From Calcarisporiella thermophila CBS 279.70 (Eukaryota > Calcarisporiellomycota), in the NCBI RefSeq assembly GCF_041956535.1, contig NW_027192212.1, forward strand, positions 326,970 to 390,969: 64,000 nucleotides of DNA, given 5' to 3'. The notes beneath the pieces were generated by a model, which saw only the letters and a program-made list of their open reading frames with translations, had not been told where the DNA came from and ran no database searches. The number at the start of each line of letters is the position of its first letter. Within the stretch, counting starts at the first letter, position 1. This document shows positions 24,090 to 40,914 of the stretch, piece by piece. The position numbers and the translations under genes are program-made.

Positions 24090-24765
24090 GTAGAAACCGC
24101 CTAAGCCCTAGCTATTTTTCCGGGGGAGTTTGCCTTCAGTATTTTTCCCGTCATTTACCACTTTGCCTATAATCTCTGTTTTCATTATTACCATTCCCTA
24201 TTCGTCTTCTGTACAGTCTTCTCAGTTGATTAATAATAGTTTTAATAATAATACTATACTTATAATCATGCAGGTGATTTTGTTTACTCGGTTCCTGTGA
24301 ATGCGGTGCAGGATGGTAAAGGAAATATTGCACAAGCACAAACAGGTTTTTCTCAACTCAACGTGATCGTATCCTATGCGGCGCAGCACCCAATTTGCGA
24401 TTAAAACGAGAACAAAAAAACGGAGCGCGGGAAAAGATTTGTTTTTTTCAGACCTGTATTTTTTTCGCATTATTTTATACCGTCGCCTCTGCCACCCCTT
24501 CTTTTCTTTTCTTACGCTTGCCTCCTCCGCTTTCCCATTTCCTCCCTTTTTTTTAGAATTTAACGTCCTTCGAATATTTATCGTGTGTGTTGGATAAGTT
24601 TCCGCGTCAACTTTGCTATCTGGGTATGTACATGTATATCCGCTACGGCTTCTATTTTCACCTAGATAACATAAATCTTGCCTTCGAATCCAGTTAGCCT
24701 CATAAGAACGCGCGTATCTTTGTTAATATTTGTCTCCAGTTTGTCACGAGTTAATTCCAGCTTCA
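24090..24765. other. Intergenic region, no gene seen
   Basis: 3' flank of the GPS2-like gene and the long 5' leader of MUB1, with pyrimidine-rich segments around 24490-24560 typical of fungal promoters or leaders. No ORF with family features. Confidence 0.45.
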
Positions 24766-25875
24766 ATGAGAGAGTCCAATTTTTCATTTCCGATTCAAAA
24801 CCGGGCTTCGCTATGCGTCACTTCTGCGCTTTACGACCGTCGAGCTCTTGACTGTACTTCGCCCCTTCCGCTCACCAACTCGCTTATGCACCTTGCCAAT
24901 CTTATAGCCACGTCGGAGCGAGTCCGTGACATCTTGATTGCTGACGGAGGCCTTGAACGACTAGTACAATTATTTCGGACTGCGCAATCGGAGGTTGTAC
25001 ACAACGCTACTATTCACAGCCTCTCGTTTCAATGTTTATACAATCTTGTTGCTAACGGATCGGAACGAATACGCACACGCGTGGTTGAGTCACGGTTTGT
25101 GCGGGAGCTCGCCCAGGTTCTTGAAACCTATCTAAAGCGAATTGATGCCATCCATGCACGCCGTCGAGCAACAAAAGCATCCACGGCGGAAGCCTCAGCG
25201 CAGATAGCTGAAGAAGAAGAGACAGTTCCAAGTCTTATGCGTCCGCGACGGCCTCCTGAGTCTGCCCCTAGACCTTCAAGGTCAGAGGAGATTTCCGGAT
25301 CATTGCAGGGGGTAGAGCGTTCGCCAAATGTTCCCACAATGATTGTGGGAGAGGGCACTATCCCTGCACCGTCAGAAAGACGCACTATGACCCCCCATGC
25401 TACCGCTGTGGCAACCTCGGCAGCTCTCCGTGCAAGCCAGATCGTCTTACGTGAGGATATGCTACTATCACTGCAGGTGCTTGCGTATCTCTCGTGCCAT
25501 GCCTCCCTGCGTGAGATACTTCGCTTTTCGGTGACAGGAGGGGGAGTACTACACTTGGTAGAGAAGCTTACACATCGTGGAATTTCCCCCGATATCCAAC
25601 AATTAGCAGGAATGATAATGCGGAGTGCATGTCGGAAAGATGAGCGAACAGGTTTGCGACCATGCGCGCATCTATTTTGCCATCGCAGAGAGCGATTCCC
25701 CCGCGAGTTTGCAAAGTGCCAACGTTGTGGAAAAGCACGCTATTGTTCGAAACATTGTCAGCGTCGCGCGTGGTCTGATGGGCATCGGTGGTGGTGTTTA
25801 CCTCGTGAGAGATCTGTCGAAGAGCATCAAGACCGTCGTCTGTCCTCTCAAACCGGTTTTGCGATGGCAGGATAA
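24766..25875 (+). CDS. MUB1: MYND zinc-finger protein of the Mub1/SamB family
   Basis: Intron-free, 369 residues. The N-terminus MRESNFSFPIQNRASLCVTS, then ALYDRRALDCTSPLPLTNSL, is the hallmark of fungal Mub1/SamB. It leads into an armadillo-like helical region (HLANLIATSERVRDILIADG, CLYNLVANGSERIRTRVVE, VLAYLSCHASLREILRF). The C-terminal MYND finger has spaced Cys/His pairs: CxHxFCxxR, CQRCGKARYCSKHCQ and W..GHRWWC. In yeast Mub1 bridges the E3 Ubr2 and its substrate Rpn4; in Aspergillus SamB affects morphogenesis. It is shorter than yeast Mub1 (about 620), lacking part of the linker between the arm region and MYND. The ATG at 24766 was chosen by homology; the frame is open slightly upstream. 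Confidence 0.9.
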   Translation: MRESNFSFPIQNRASLCVTSALYDRRALDCTSPLPLTNSLMHLANLIATSERVRDILIADGGLERLVQLFRTAQSEVVHNATIHSLSFQCLYNLVANGSERIRTRVVESRFVRELAQVLETYLKRIDAIHARRRATKASTAEASAQIAEEEETVPSLMRPRRPPESAPRPSRSEEISGSLQGVERSPNVPTMIVGEGTIPAPSERRTMTPHATAVATSAALRASQIVLREDMLLSLQVLAYLSCHASLREILRFSVTGGGVLHLVEKLTHRGISPDIQQLAGMIMRSACRKDERTGLRPCAHLFCHRRERFPREFAKCQRCGKARYCSKHCQRRAWSDGHRWWCLPRERSVEEHQDRRLSSQTGFAMAG

Positions 25876-26749
25876 TGCCCAGGCTCTTTATCCGTAATAT
25901 GACCCGTATATCTCGAAAGATATCCATCCCATCCTCATTGTCCTATTCCGCATTTATCCTGACATTTTACCCCCAATCCGGAATCAAAGGTACTTAGGAT
26001 GGATAATTTTTTTTTGTATCTATATATCGACCTTTATATCAACATTCAAAATTCTCTCTTCTATTTTTGTATATCTTTCTTTTTTTAGTATATATATACA
26101 CACATATATTTTCTATATCTATTATCTAAAACTGCTCTATTCATGACGGATATCCCTTCACTATGTCTATGCTCATACCATTTCCTTTTCTCATTCCTAT
26201 GGCTATTTTATATGCTTTTAGCTCCACATTTCCACATTTCTCTTTTTTCTCTTATGTTAGGCATTTGGGTAAATGTATTCGTGCTGCAGCTGGGTGGTAG
26301 AGGGAGATTTTTATTATCTTTTCCCGACATACTATTCTGATACTTTTCTTTATTTCTGTTGTTGAATGATAAACCCTTTTTTTTTTATTGACAAAAATAC
26401 CTTCTTTTCTTTCCCCTTCTCTATCTGTTTTGTGTGTATCTGCCCCCACTATTTTGTATTTTTTTTTTTTTACAGCATGGTTGCGAAGGGATACAAGAAA
26501 ATAAAAATACATCATGTATGTTGTCACTACTGGCCCTGTCTAATGACAATCCCGTAGTTGTTTAAGATTTCTTATCCCTAGAGGAGATATTATCTAGTCA
26601 AAGGCTGAGTTCATAGCAGCGAAATTTTAGGATTCATCGAGCATTCCGCCGATTGCGAGTGAGACTGCCAAATATCACAGTCACAAGAGATCAATAAAAC
26701 AGACTTGGACAATAAGGCAGTCGAACGGAAAAAGCATTATAGAAAAAGA
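25876..26749. other. Intergenic region, pyrimidine- and T-rich
   Basis: Contains long T-runs and ATATAT stretches (about 26000-26130 and 26450-26475). Short ORFs here are low-complexity and show no family features. The last part is the RRP46 promoter. Confidence 0.5.
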
Positions 26750-27657
26750 ATGAGACCAGACAAGCGCGACTCGGCCCAGATCCGCGCTCTTTCTTGCGCA
26801 CAGAATGTATTAAGTCGTGCGGATGGTTCAGCGAGATTTGATTTCGGCAAAACCTCTGTGCTCTGCTCCGTACATGGCCCCGCTGAAGTGAGGTTGAGAG
26901 AGGAAAAATTGGACAAGGCGACGTTGGATATTAGTATTCTACCACTGAAAGGAATCTCCGGTACACTACACTAGAATTTGACCAGTGTATTCATTCTTTA
27001 TTGATCGTGCTCTTCCTATACAGGGACCAAGGACAGAGTGGTTGAGTATTTCTTGCGATCGACGCTCGAGCCAGTCATTCTTACCACCCTTCATCCGCGT
27101 ACATGCATTCAGGTCATAGCTCAGGTCTTGCAAAACGACGGCTGTGTAGGTTTCTTGTTTTAAATTTGTGCCCGCCCCTAACTTATCTCCATTCCATTTC
27201 GCTAGGTGCTTTCCGCCGTCATCAATGCCGCTTCCCTTGCCCTCATCAATGCTGGTATTCCAATGCGCTCAGTGCCTGCATCTGTATCCTGTATAGTTAA
27301 AGACGGAAATATAATATTGGATCCGGCAGAAGAAGAGATGGAGGTAAGGACACCCAACAGCAATAGCTAGCATGATATTGAGTCAAATTTTTGGTGATAG
27401 AATTCCACTTCCACACATACATTTTCGTTTGACAGCGAGGGGCAATTGCTCTTGTGTGAGAGCTTGGGCTCGTTTACAGATACAGAGGTAAGAAAAGAAT
27501 CTTCCCTCACCAACCATGCTGCCATGGCTCACATTTCTCTATTAAGTTTGACAAGTGTTTAAGCTTATGTCTCGATGGGGTAAAAAAAGTACATGGATTT
27601 ATGCGGATGGCACTAGAAAAGAAGATGGAGAAAGAGCACCAACAACGGTGCTCTTAG
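26750..27657 (+). CDS. RRP46: Exosome complex subunit Rrp46 (RNase PH-like)
   Basis: Core ring subunit of the eukaryotic RNA exosome, catalytically inert in eukaryotes. Starts MRPDKRDSAQIRALSCAQNV; SRADGSARFDFGKTSVLCSV and GPAEV match the RNase PH fold. The rest reads ISGTKDRVVEYFLRSTLEPV, HPRTCIQVIAQVLQNDGC, VLSAVINAASLALINAGIPM and SCIVKDGNIILDP, then FDSEGQLLLCESLGSFTDTE and a final helix. Five exons with introns of about 50-75 nt. About 220 residues, as expected for Rrp46. The acidic catalytic residues of bacterial RNase PH are not apparent, as is usual in this subunit. Confidence 0.9.
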
Positions 27658-27935
27658 CACTGTATTGTTAATAAACATGCTATGATTATCTCATAATTTC
27701 ATTAGATCTTGCTGTTGTCTAGATACAGCTCAAACCTCTATAACTTTCAATTGAGTGAACAAGCCAAGGTCATAATAAGCTATTCAAACCCAACATATTT
27801 CTTTGGAGTGAGAGGCAGGAAAAAAAATGCTGTTATTTATCCTCTTTCTACTTAAAGGTTTTAAAAAGTTTATTTTTCCACCAAAAATACCAAAAAAAAG
27901 TACGTTCTCTTAAATTGTGAATGAGGAATAAATGA

Positions 27936-28701
<766 letters not shown>

Positions 28702-31700
28702 AGTTACTGATATGTAATTTAAATTGAGGGTTTGTTTAGTAAAGAGGAAAAAGGTTCAAAAGAAAGCAGTGGAAGCAAAGAGAAGCTAGAAAAGCCATCA
28801 AGTGACGATATCAGATGACGAAGCAGCCTATTCGATCTCCCCTTTGTAATCTCATTAATCCCTATAATTTGATTCATAACATTTTATTCATATTAATAGG
28901 CCATAAACTTTCTGAATTACTTACCTATCAGTAACAAAAATAGCAGTTGCTAACTGTAAAATCTACTTATGCCCCTATTCTTAATGTCCAATTCAGTGCA
29001 TCACCGAGTATCATCAACCACATAATGCGCGTGAAGCACATAATATTCCTCGATGGCTGTTACTTTTTTCATGTCAGCATCTCCTGCATCCTTAAGCAAC
29101 AGCATTCGATTATAATGTTTTGAAAGATTACTCACAGCCCAACATGCATCACCGGCCATTTTTCTCTCGCACAATATTACTCTCCTCATTCTATCTGATT
29201 TTAGGCTCGATTGATTTGCAATATCATGTCGACACATTGATCGACTGCAAAATCATTTCCTTCTGGATTCATTACTTTTTTTTAGTTGGTGACTCGACAT
29301 TCACTCTCTAGTCAACCAGAAAAAAAAACACACCTAAATATCTCCAAAACTGCCTTTGAAGGATAAAATGCTTCAACTTAGATAATACTTTTTTTCGGTC
29401 TCATAATATTCTCTAAGTTTCCTTCCCATTAAGTGGACGGATCGTACGGTGGCAAGGAATTTGCAGGCTTTTTAGAGACTTGCTTATAGGATTTTTGAGT
29501 TTGGATTAGACAGACTATTTCTAGAGGGGAAAAAAAAATTGAGTGCAATTTGAAGCAGGCCTGGTCTCTATTGGCATATTAAAGGGCTATTCTTACAATA
29601 CATCACTTGCAAGATACTATACTCTTGCAAGTAGTAGCGTTGTTGAAGCCACTATCATTGTAAATAGCTCTCTATTAAGATACGAAGCTAAAAAATCAAA
29701 ATCGAAGCCCTCTCTCAATGTCCTGACTCGAAATCTCTCTTACTATTGTTTGACGATGGCAAGAAACTTGAGAGGAACATAAATATACAGGCCATGGTAA
29801 TATCGGTGGTACCGCAAGTGAGATATCACCCTATTATTGGCATGTTCTTGACGGAACTCGTTTGCTGCGCGCTAGACCGTGGAGGCTAGGACACCGACGA
29901 ATTAAGCGAAAGATCTAAGTGGCTGTGGAAAAGCGGATGGATGATCGAGTTCAGAGTTTGCTTCTGAAATAGATGAGCCATTTGACACCCCTCCACAGGA
30001 TAGGCAAAACTTTGCTCTTTAGCGTGACCAAGCGCTGTCAAACCATTTAAAGTAACAGAATTTCCAGAAGATCCATCACCTGTCTAATTTTATATGCTGT
30101 ATATTGTCCGCTTTCTGGCTTTTGACTTGAATATAGGGAATTAACTTACTCCTAAAGCCATCATTCACTAACCACAGGGCTGAGGGACCCTATAATTTGC
30201 TAATGTGAAAAGAGCCCCAAAATTGCCCACCGCCTTAATAGCCTCCTTTGCCAAACTTCGGATTCACAGGTTTATACAACAGAGCGCACGGAATTTGGAA
30301 AGAAAAATGTAACAGAACAAGATTATTCAGGCTTACACATTAGCGTTCGTTTGTGGCAAAGCCACTCGCTTCGGATATCGTACCGTTTATCATATAGAGA
30401 GTATAGCAATCTGGTGCGCACTAATAAGCATTTGTATTGTAGATAGACAAGAGAGATAGGATTGGATACAGATTGGCCAGTAGCATCGAATTTCCAAAAG
30501 TATCTTTAATGCTTCATTTCGAAATTCCTCTGCAGCGTATCTTCATTGCACCAGGCCTTAGAGGCGATATAATTAACCTGGCATAGCAATTCTGCCTCCA
30601 CCATGAGATGGCTTTGAATTACATATGCTCTAGCTCCTTTCCTTTTTCGCCGAGATTGAGAGAGCCCCACCATCAGTCAGTGAACAACTGGATGAGCCAC
30701 CTTAGAAACTCGCAAGACCGCCCAAATATTCCAAGCCTTGCAAACAGAAACTTCATCTAGCTCGTCGATACCGAAAGAAGTGTGGACGACGGAGTCTAAA
30801 TAGTCAGTTACCCTGAAGGGCCGCGGTAGCCGGGACTAGAATGCTTGTTTAAATCCACATTGGTATATTATCCATATTTTCAACAAAAGATGCCTTTTCC
30901 AGAATATGAACGTTAATGCAATCTTTCCACGACGAGTAATTGTATTTCGATTTCCGCGCATTTCTTCTCGGGCGCCATTTTATTCTAGCGCACGTCTTCC
31001 GGATTGTGTGAAGCCGCATCTCAAAGGCCTGGGAATGTGTGCTGTATTTATTCGCGCGCGCAAGGACCAGTATTCCTTGGACAATCAGACCTGTTTGCAT
31101 GCTCTATAGTTAGGAAGGGGGCTCTGGGGAGAAAATTGGAGGACGCGGAGAGTACACGCGGGAAATTTTGCTGTGAATGGAAAGCTTGCGGAGCGTCAAT
31201 CAGGCTCGGTTTGTAAATATGAAATCGCGGGCAGCCGCTGCATTTGGAGTCAAGCGGCGGCGGTGCCTGGGAGGCGTCGGCAGCTTTGGGCGGCCGGTGG
31301 GATGGGGCCTTTGACAGAAACCATGCGAGAACAGAAAAGCTTATCTTCTCTTCTCAATTCCACCTTGGACTACTCCAAACCTTAAGCGGCACAAGCTTTA
31401 AATTGCTTAAGACGGGTCATAAGCCGAGCGCGGCGCTCGAGGCTGGCTTCTGCAACCTCGGGCACGCGCCCCTCGCCGGACCCGCTCCTGGCAGGAGACG
31501 AGGGCGCTTGGGCCTGGGCCGGCCGTGCCGCCGCAGAGGCGGGGCTTGAGGGCGAGGGGCCGTGACGGGCAGCTGTTTGCGGCCATAGTTCCAATCTTAA
31601 ATAGGCCTTCCGTGGAGAGATTATTAGTTGTCCCACTGTCGCTGAACCTTCAAGTAGCGTTCTGCCCCGGCCATTTGCAGCTTTTAACTTTCTCTTAACC

Positions 31701-32215
31701 TTAAGGCAGGAAAAAGCCAAACCGGAGGCGCGTTTCCATTTATTCCCTAGGCCAGAGCACATAGCGGGCACACGGTGACCAGCAGAAGTGCGGGCGGTGC
31801 TACGGAAGAGTATCGATGTGCGAGCAAGCTCCTTGAGGCCAACCACGGCACCAAAGTAAGTTCTGCGACCGTGCTCAAGCGAGGTACACCTACTCTGCGG
31901 TCGGCCTTTATTTTTCCTTGTTTGCATCTCAGTAAGTCAGGTGGATGCCGGCCGTCGGTTTGCGTCTGCTATTTCCTCTCTTTTCTCTGCCGGCGTGCTC
32001 TGTTCTCCTGCATGACCCCCTCCCCGCTATAAGTCTTCAAATAGCAGTCTTTCAAGCGATATCCCAGCATCAGCATCCCACGATATCCCCACCTCTCTCC
32101 AATAAGCAGCCCTTGCTATCCCCCTTCATTTCCCCATCCCTTCGGCAATCCCATCATTGCCATCCTCCCCATCCTCCTATTTTCTAGTGCATGATTGAAA
32201 ATAGAGCTCACCGCA
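28702..32215. other. Gene-poor 3.5-kb region with a GC-rich island
   Basis: No ORF shows a recognisable domain. 28960-29330 and 29540-29790 hold only short low-complexity frames. On the minus strand 29886-30257 two segments can be joined with a good donor (GTTAGT) into an 80-100 residue open frame, which may be a gene fragment. 31390-31580 is unusually GC-rich for this window. 31900-32215 is pyrimidine-rich and looks like the promoter/leader of the Galpha gene. Confidence 0.45.
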
Positions 32216-33713
32216 ATGGGACTAGGCTTCTTATCGGGGCGCTTTAAGGAGTTGCGCGAGGCAAAGAGGGTCAGCGCTGCAATCGATATGCAGCTGACCG
32301 AGGAACGCATGGACATGGTCCGGGACAAATCCGCTAAAATACTACTATTAGGTTAGTCCCTGATTGTTTTCGTGTTGATGAAATACCACTCAGACCCCCT
32401 TCTGAACTTCTCGCATGTCTTCATTAGGGTCTGCCGAATCTGGGAAAACAACGGTTAGTTTCGCGTAGCTTGATCGATATTTTTCCCCGCTCCCTAATCC
32501 CCAGCTCCCATTTCCTAGGTTCTCAAGCAAATTCGCCTGCTTCACGGAGACAACCTCGCCTCGCTACGTGGCCATTTCAAACACGTAGTCTACCTCAATA
32601 TCCTCCACGCCATTCACTCGCTTGCCGTGGCCATGCTCAAAAACCATATTGCCCCTACGTCAGCAAACGCGACCGAAGCATTGCACACTATCGTCAACCT
32701 TGAGACTCTTGCAGAACCTATCCTGTGGGACGGAAAGCTGATCCTTGGGGCCCCTTTCGTGCCCGGCCAGCCGCCACCCCACCCTGGGAGCGTTTTCCAG
32801 CGAGAAGAGTATATCGGGTCCCTCTTCCATGCAACGGTGCCCGCAATCCTGACGCTGTGGGCGGACGAGTCTGTGCAAGATGTCTACAAGATGGGGATAG
32901 CGGAGGGCTTGCAGGATACTGCAAAATAGTAGGCCGTGATGCTATGATTGAATGGAATGCCTGGCTCTAACCGCTTCTCTCTTGAACAGCTTCTTAGACA
33001 ATGTGGAGCGCATGGCATCGTACGACTACGCTCCCATAGACGACGACATCGTGCAGGCACGAGTGCGTTCATGGGGCATCTCCGAGCATTGTTTCACTAT
33101 AGATAATCGAATATACAAGATCTACGACGTTGCTGGCCACCAGTCCCAGCGCAAGTACTGGGCGCCCTACTTCGACAATTGCCATGTTATCATTTTCGTG
33201 GCGGCGGTCTCCGCCTTTGACCAGACGCTCGCGGAGAACACAGAGGTCAATCGGTTGAAAGACTCTGTGGATCTGTTTGAATCGATATGCAACCACCCGT
33301 TACTCGTCTCCACACCAAGCATCCTATTCCTGAATAAAACCGACGTGCTGAAGCGAAAATTGGAGAGTGGGGTTCGGGTGGCGAAGTTCTTTTCAAACTA
33401 TCGGTAGGTGAGCTTGTCCGCGCTAGCTCCGATGATGACTAACCCATTGCTTCCGAATGTTAGGGGGTCGAACGAATTCGAATCGGTGGTCTCTTACTTT
33501 GGCAAGAAATTTTTGCGTAGAAACAAAACGGGGCTGGTCTATATACATTTGACACATGCCACAGGTAAAAATCTTCTTGGCCTTGGTGGTGAGGCGAATT
33601 CACTCAACCCTTCACTAATTTCTCTTTTAGACACGAAGCATATGCGATTGATCGTGTCTACGGTGATATTGCTTGTTCAGCGGATGATGCTAAAGACATC
33701 TGGGTTACTCTAG
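32216..33713 (+). CDS. Divergent heterotrimeric G-protein alpha subunit
   Basis: About 389 residues in six exons; the full Galpha fold is readable. The P-loop is GSAESGKTT (residues 46-54; family GAGESGKST), with a helical domain from about 60 to 205. Switch I is ARVRSWGIS with the catalytic Arg (about 215) kept, but the usual KTTG is RSWG. Switch II is DVAGHQSQRKYW instead of DVGGQRSERKKW, so the GTPase Gln is His (about 241). NKTD (306-309) is intact; THATDT (359-364) replaces TCATDT. The C-terminus LKTSGLL is standard for receptor coupling. Gly2 is present for myristoylation, but there is no nearby Cys for palmitoylation. It signals at the plasma membrane by family analogy, with nucleotide handling probably altered. 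Confidence 0.88.
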
Positions 33714-34155
33714 ACTCTTCGCAATTTCTTTCTCTGGCTATTTTCTGGCTAATTTCTTTTTTTTTTCTTCTTTTCTCCTCTCCCTTCGCTTTCTTAGATT
33801 TAATGGCGTGATATTATTATTATTTTTATTATTTAAGCATTCCTTTTTTATGATTTTTTTTTCTGTATCATTTATACTCATATCAATTATGATACTTGAC
33901 TGTATAACATTTCTGATATCTTTTGCAGGCTCTCCTTTCTCTCTTTCCCCTCATCCCTCCCTGACTTCTAAAAATTCCCCCTCCGAGATATTCACCTTAT
34001 TATTTATAAATAGGTGGATTTTTTTATTGTTGAATCGTTTGTTTGTGAAAGCTTATATTTATTTTATTTATTTTATTTTTCCCCCTCTTCTCCCCCTTTA
34101 TTACGATTAATCTAATAGATTTGTTATATTTTTGGCTTAATCGAAAAAAAAAATT
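33714..34155. other. T-rich convergent 3' flank
   Basis: Pyrimidine-rich, then AT-rich spacer between the ends of the Galpha (+) and NIF3 (-) genes. Contains only low-complexity short ORFs. Confidence 0.5.
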
Positions 34156-35509
34156 TTACACCACCCTCAGTGGGTCTCTGTCCTCTTTGCTAACGATAAT
34201 CTCAATTGGCTCGCCGCCATCCTGCGCTAGAGCCTCTTCAAGTTTACCCTTGAGCACCGCAGATAAATACCCGCGCTCCGTATTAGAGTGTTCACCTATA
34301 TACAGAATGAGCTGATCATCCAATGGGGCGAAAGCGAGAAAGACTTGAAAATTTACATAGAATCACGCTTGTTCCATTGGCATTAGCAGCGAGCACATCA
34401 TGATGGGACATCTCGCCCGCAAGGAAGAGATCGGCAGGAGTAGAAAGTAGCATGGAGCCTACACGAGACCGCGTCTGAATATCCTTTTACACAACTTGAA
34501 TAGAACACACCCTATTTTTACCTGACCCTGCGCATATTCTGGTGGCGAAAGCATGAGTTAGACTGAGCAAGAACATGAGGCAAATAGAGAGGTGATTCTT
34601 TACCCAATCGTTTTGATTTCCTGTTTCATTCCTTCCTCAACTGTCGCAATTCGAACTATCCACGAAATTCTCATTGAGTACGAGTCAAGTGGCCAAAGCT
34701 ATGGATGAAAACATTACCATGGCTCAACTGAAAATGTTTTTTCACGCGTTCGATGATATTTTCTAGTAAGGTTGGTTTATGGAGAGTGGACAGTCGACCC
34801 ATTCCGGCTCCTTCGTGTCCTATACCCCGCACAATTAAACATAAGTTGTCGCGTTCACATGTATAGACTATAATCAATGTCGCAAGTTGAATGCATACCC
34901 TCCGGTGGATTGTCAGCAGGTGTAATAGGCTTGGTAGTTCCTTCTCCAAGCCCCGAGGCGATCCAATCATTCACACCTCCAACTGAGCTATCTACAGCGG
35001 TGTGTGGTGAAAATACCGCTACGCCACGAGATATGCATTTCATAGCCATATTCTGTTTAGGATCATCGAGGCATAGGCGCTTGATGGGTTTAAAAAGCGG
35101 GGGATGATACGCAATTATCATACCGAGCTAATGCGAAATATTCGTCACCTTTGAAACACTGTAATAGCAAACTAATTATTGTTCTTACTCGGTCATAAGA
35201 AAATGCTTCATCCAAGACACGAGGAGTTAAATCGATTGTGAGAAATATCTGATTAGCATTGGGGCGAGGATAGGGTGGCTCTAAAGATATGCAAACGCCG
35301 TGCTATTGTAGTTGAAAAATGAAGAATTGTAACAGCATTTACCGATTAATAGCCCGACATTATCCCAAGTAGTGTCGGCAAGTTGAAGCTAACGTATGAA
35401 ACACAGAGAATGGATGAGAAAAGTTCAATGGATATTCTTCAGCATGAATGGATGTAAGTACGGGAGCAATGCGTTCAATTGCTTTGCTAACGCGAGCAAC
35501 AAGCGACAT
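34156..35509 (-). CDS. NIF3: NIF3-like (GTP cyclohydrolase I type 2/NGG1-interacting factor 3) protein
   Basis: Conserved dinuclear-metal protein of unknown precise function. Starts MSLVARVSKAIERIAP. The family motifs appear once exons are joined: TTWDNVGLLIE (Nif3 N-motif), FLTIDLTPRVLDEAFSYDR, MIIAYHPPLFKPIKRL (metal-binding HPP), AVFSPHTAVDSSVGGVNDWI and GMGRLSTL, then RIATVEEG, ICAGSGSMLL, FLAGEMSHHDVLAANANGTS and VILCEHSNTERGYL with metal-ligand His/Glu. About nine exons; one is only 17 nt (34522-34538) and supplies the ICAGS core. A plausible 5' UTR extends upstream to about 35625. Divergent from AROM, 248 bp apart. Confidence 0.88.
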
Positions 35510-35706
35510 AACTTTAGTTTTTCTGTTGAGATAGTGCTGGTGGCAAAAGAATAGTAAGTAAATACACGAATATACAAATAAAAGAATTCCAGGTATCCCA
35601 CAGATATCCGTTGTTTATCCCCCATTTAATTATGATTCATTAATCATCCGAAATAAATTCTCGATGAAAGCAAAAAAAAACACTTAGCACTTTTTATTTT
35701 CTCTAA

Positions 35707-40486
<4,780 letters not shown>

Positions 40487-40914
40487 TATCGTTCTATTTT
40501 TATGGCCTTATTCAATTATATATATATATCGAAGTAAAAGAAAAAAAAAGAAATCCAATGTTTTTGTCCGATGCCCATGAATGAACTTTGAATAAAACTA
40601 GTCTTGGCCAGTTGATGAAAAAGTGCAGTATCCAAATTCTAATGCTCATTTGACACAGGTGAAAAGAATAAAGAATTTTATAGGAAAAAAAAATAAAAAA
40701 ATAATGTAAGTAATTAAGAAAAAAAGGTGAACACCCTTGTCACACATTTACTCACACACTAAAACATAGACACTACTAACAAAAAAGCAAAGACGATAAT
40801 AAAGATAAAGAGAAGTGTATAAAAACAGAATCGTCCCATCCATTTATATAAAAAGTAGAGGACAAGGAGTAAGAATATATTATCTGAAATAATATATACC
40901 GTTTCTTTTTGTTT
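40487..40914. other. Convergent 3' flank, no gene seen
   Basis: AT-rich spacer with a TATATATA tract and several A-runs between the AROM stop and the eIF4B-like stop. Consistent with two 3' UTRs. Confidence 0.45.

Noticed and set aside
26450-26480. Long T-runs as transposon remnants
   Set aside because: Simple homopolymers typical of intergenic DNA; no terminal repeats or transposase frames.
31382-31927. 181-residue minus-strand ORF in the gap before Galpha
   Set aside because: Its Ala/Pro/Arg-rich composition reflects the GC-rich island; no motif, no splice support.
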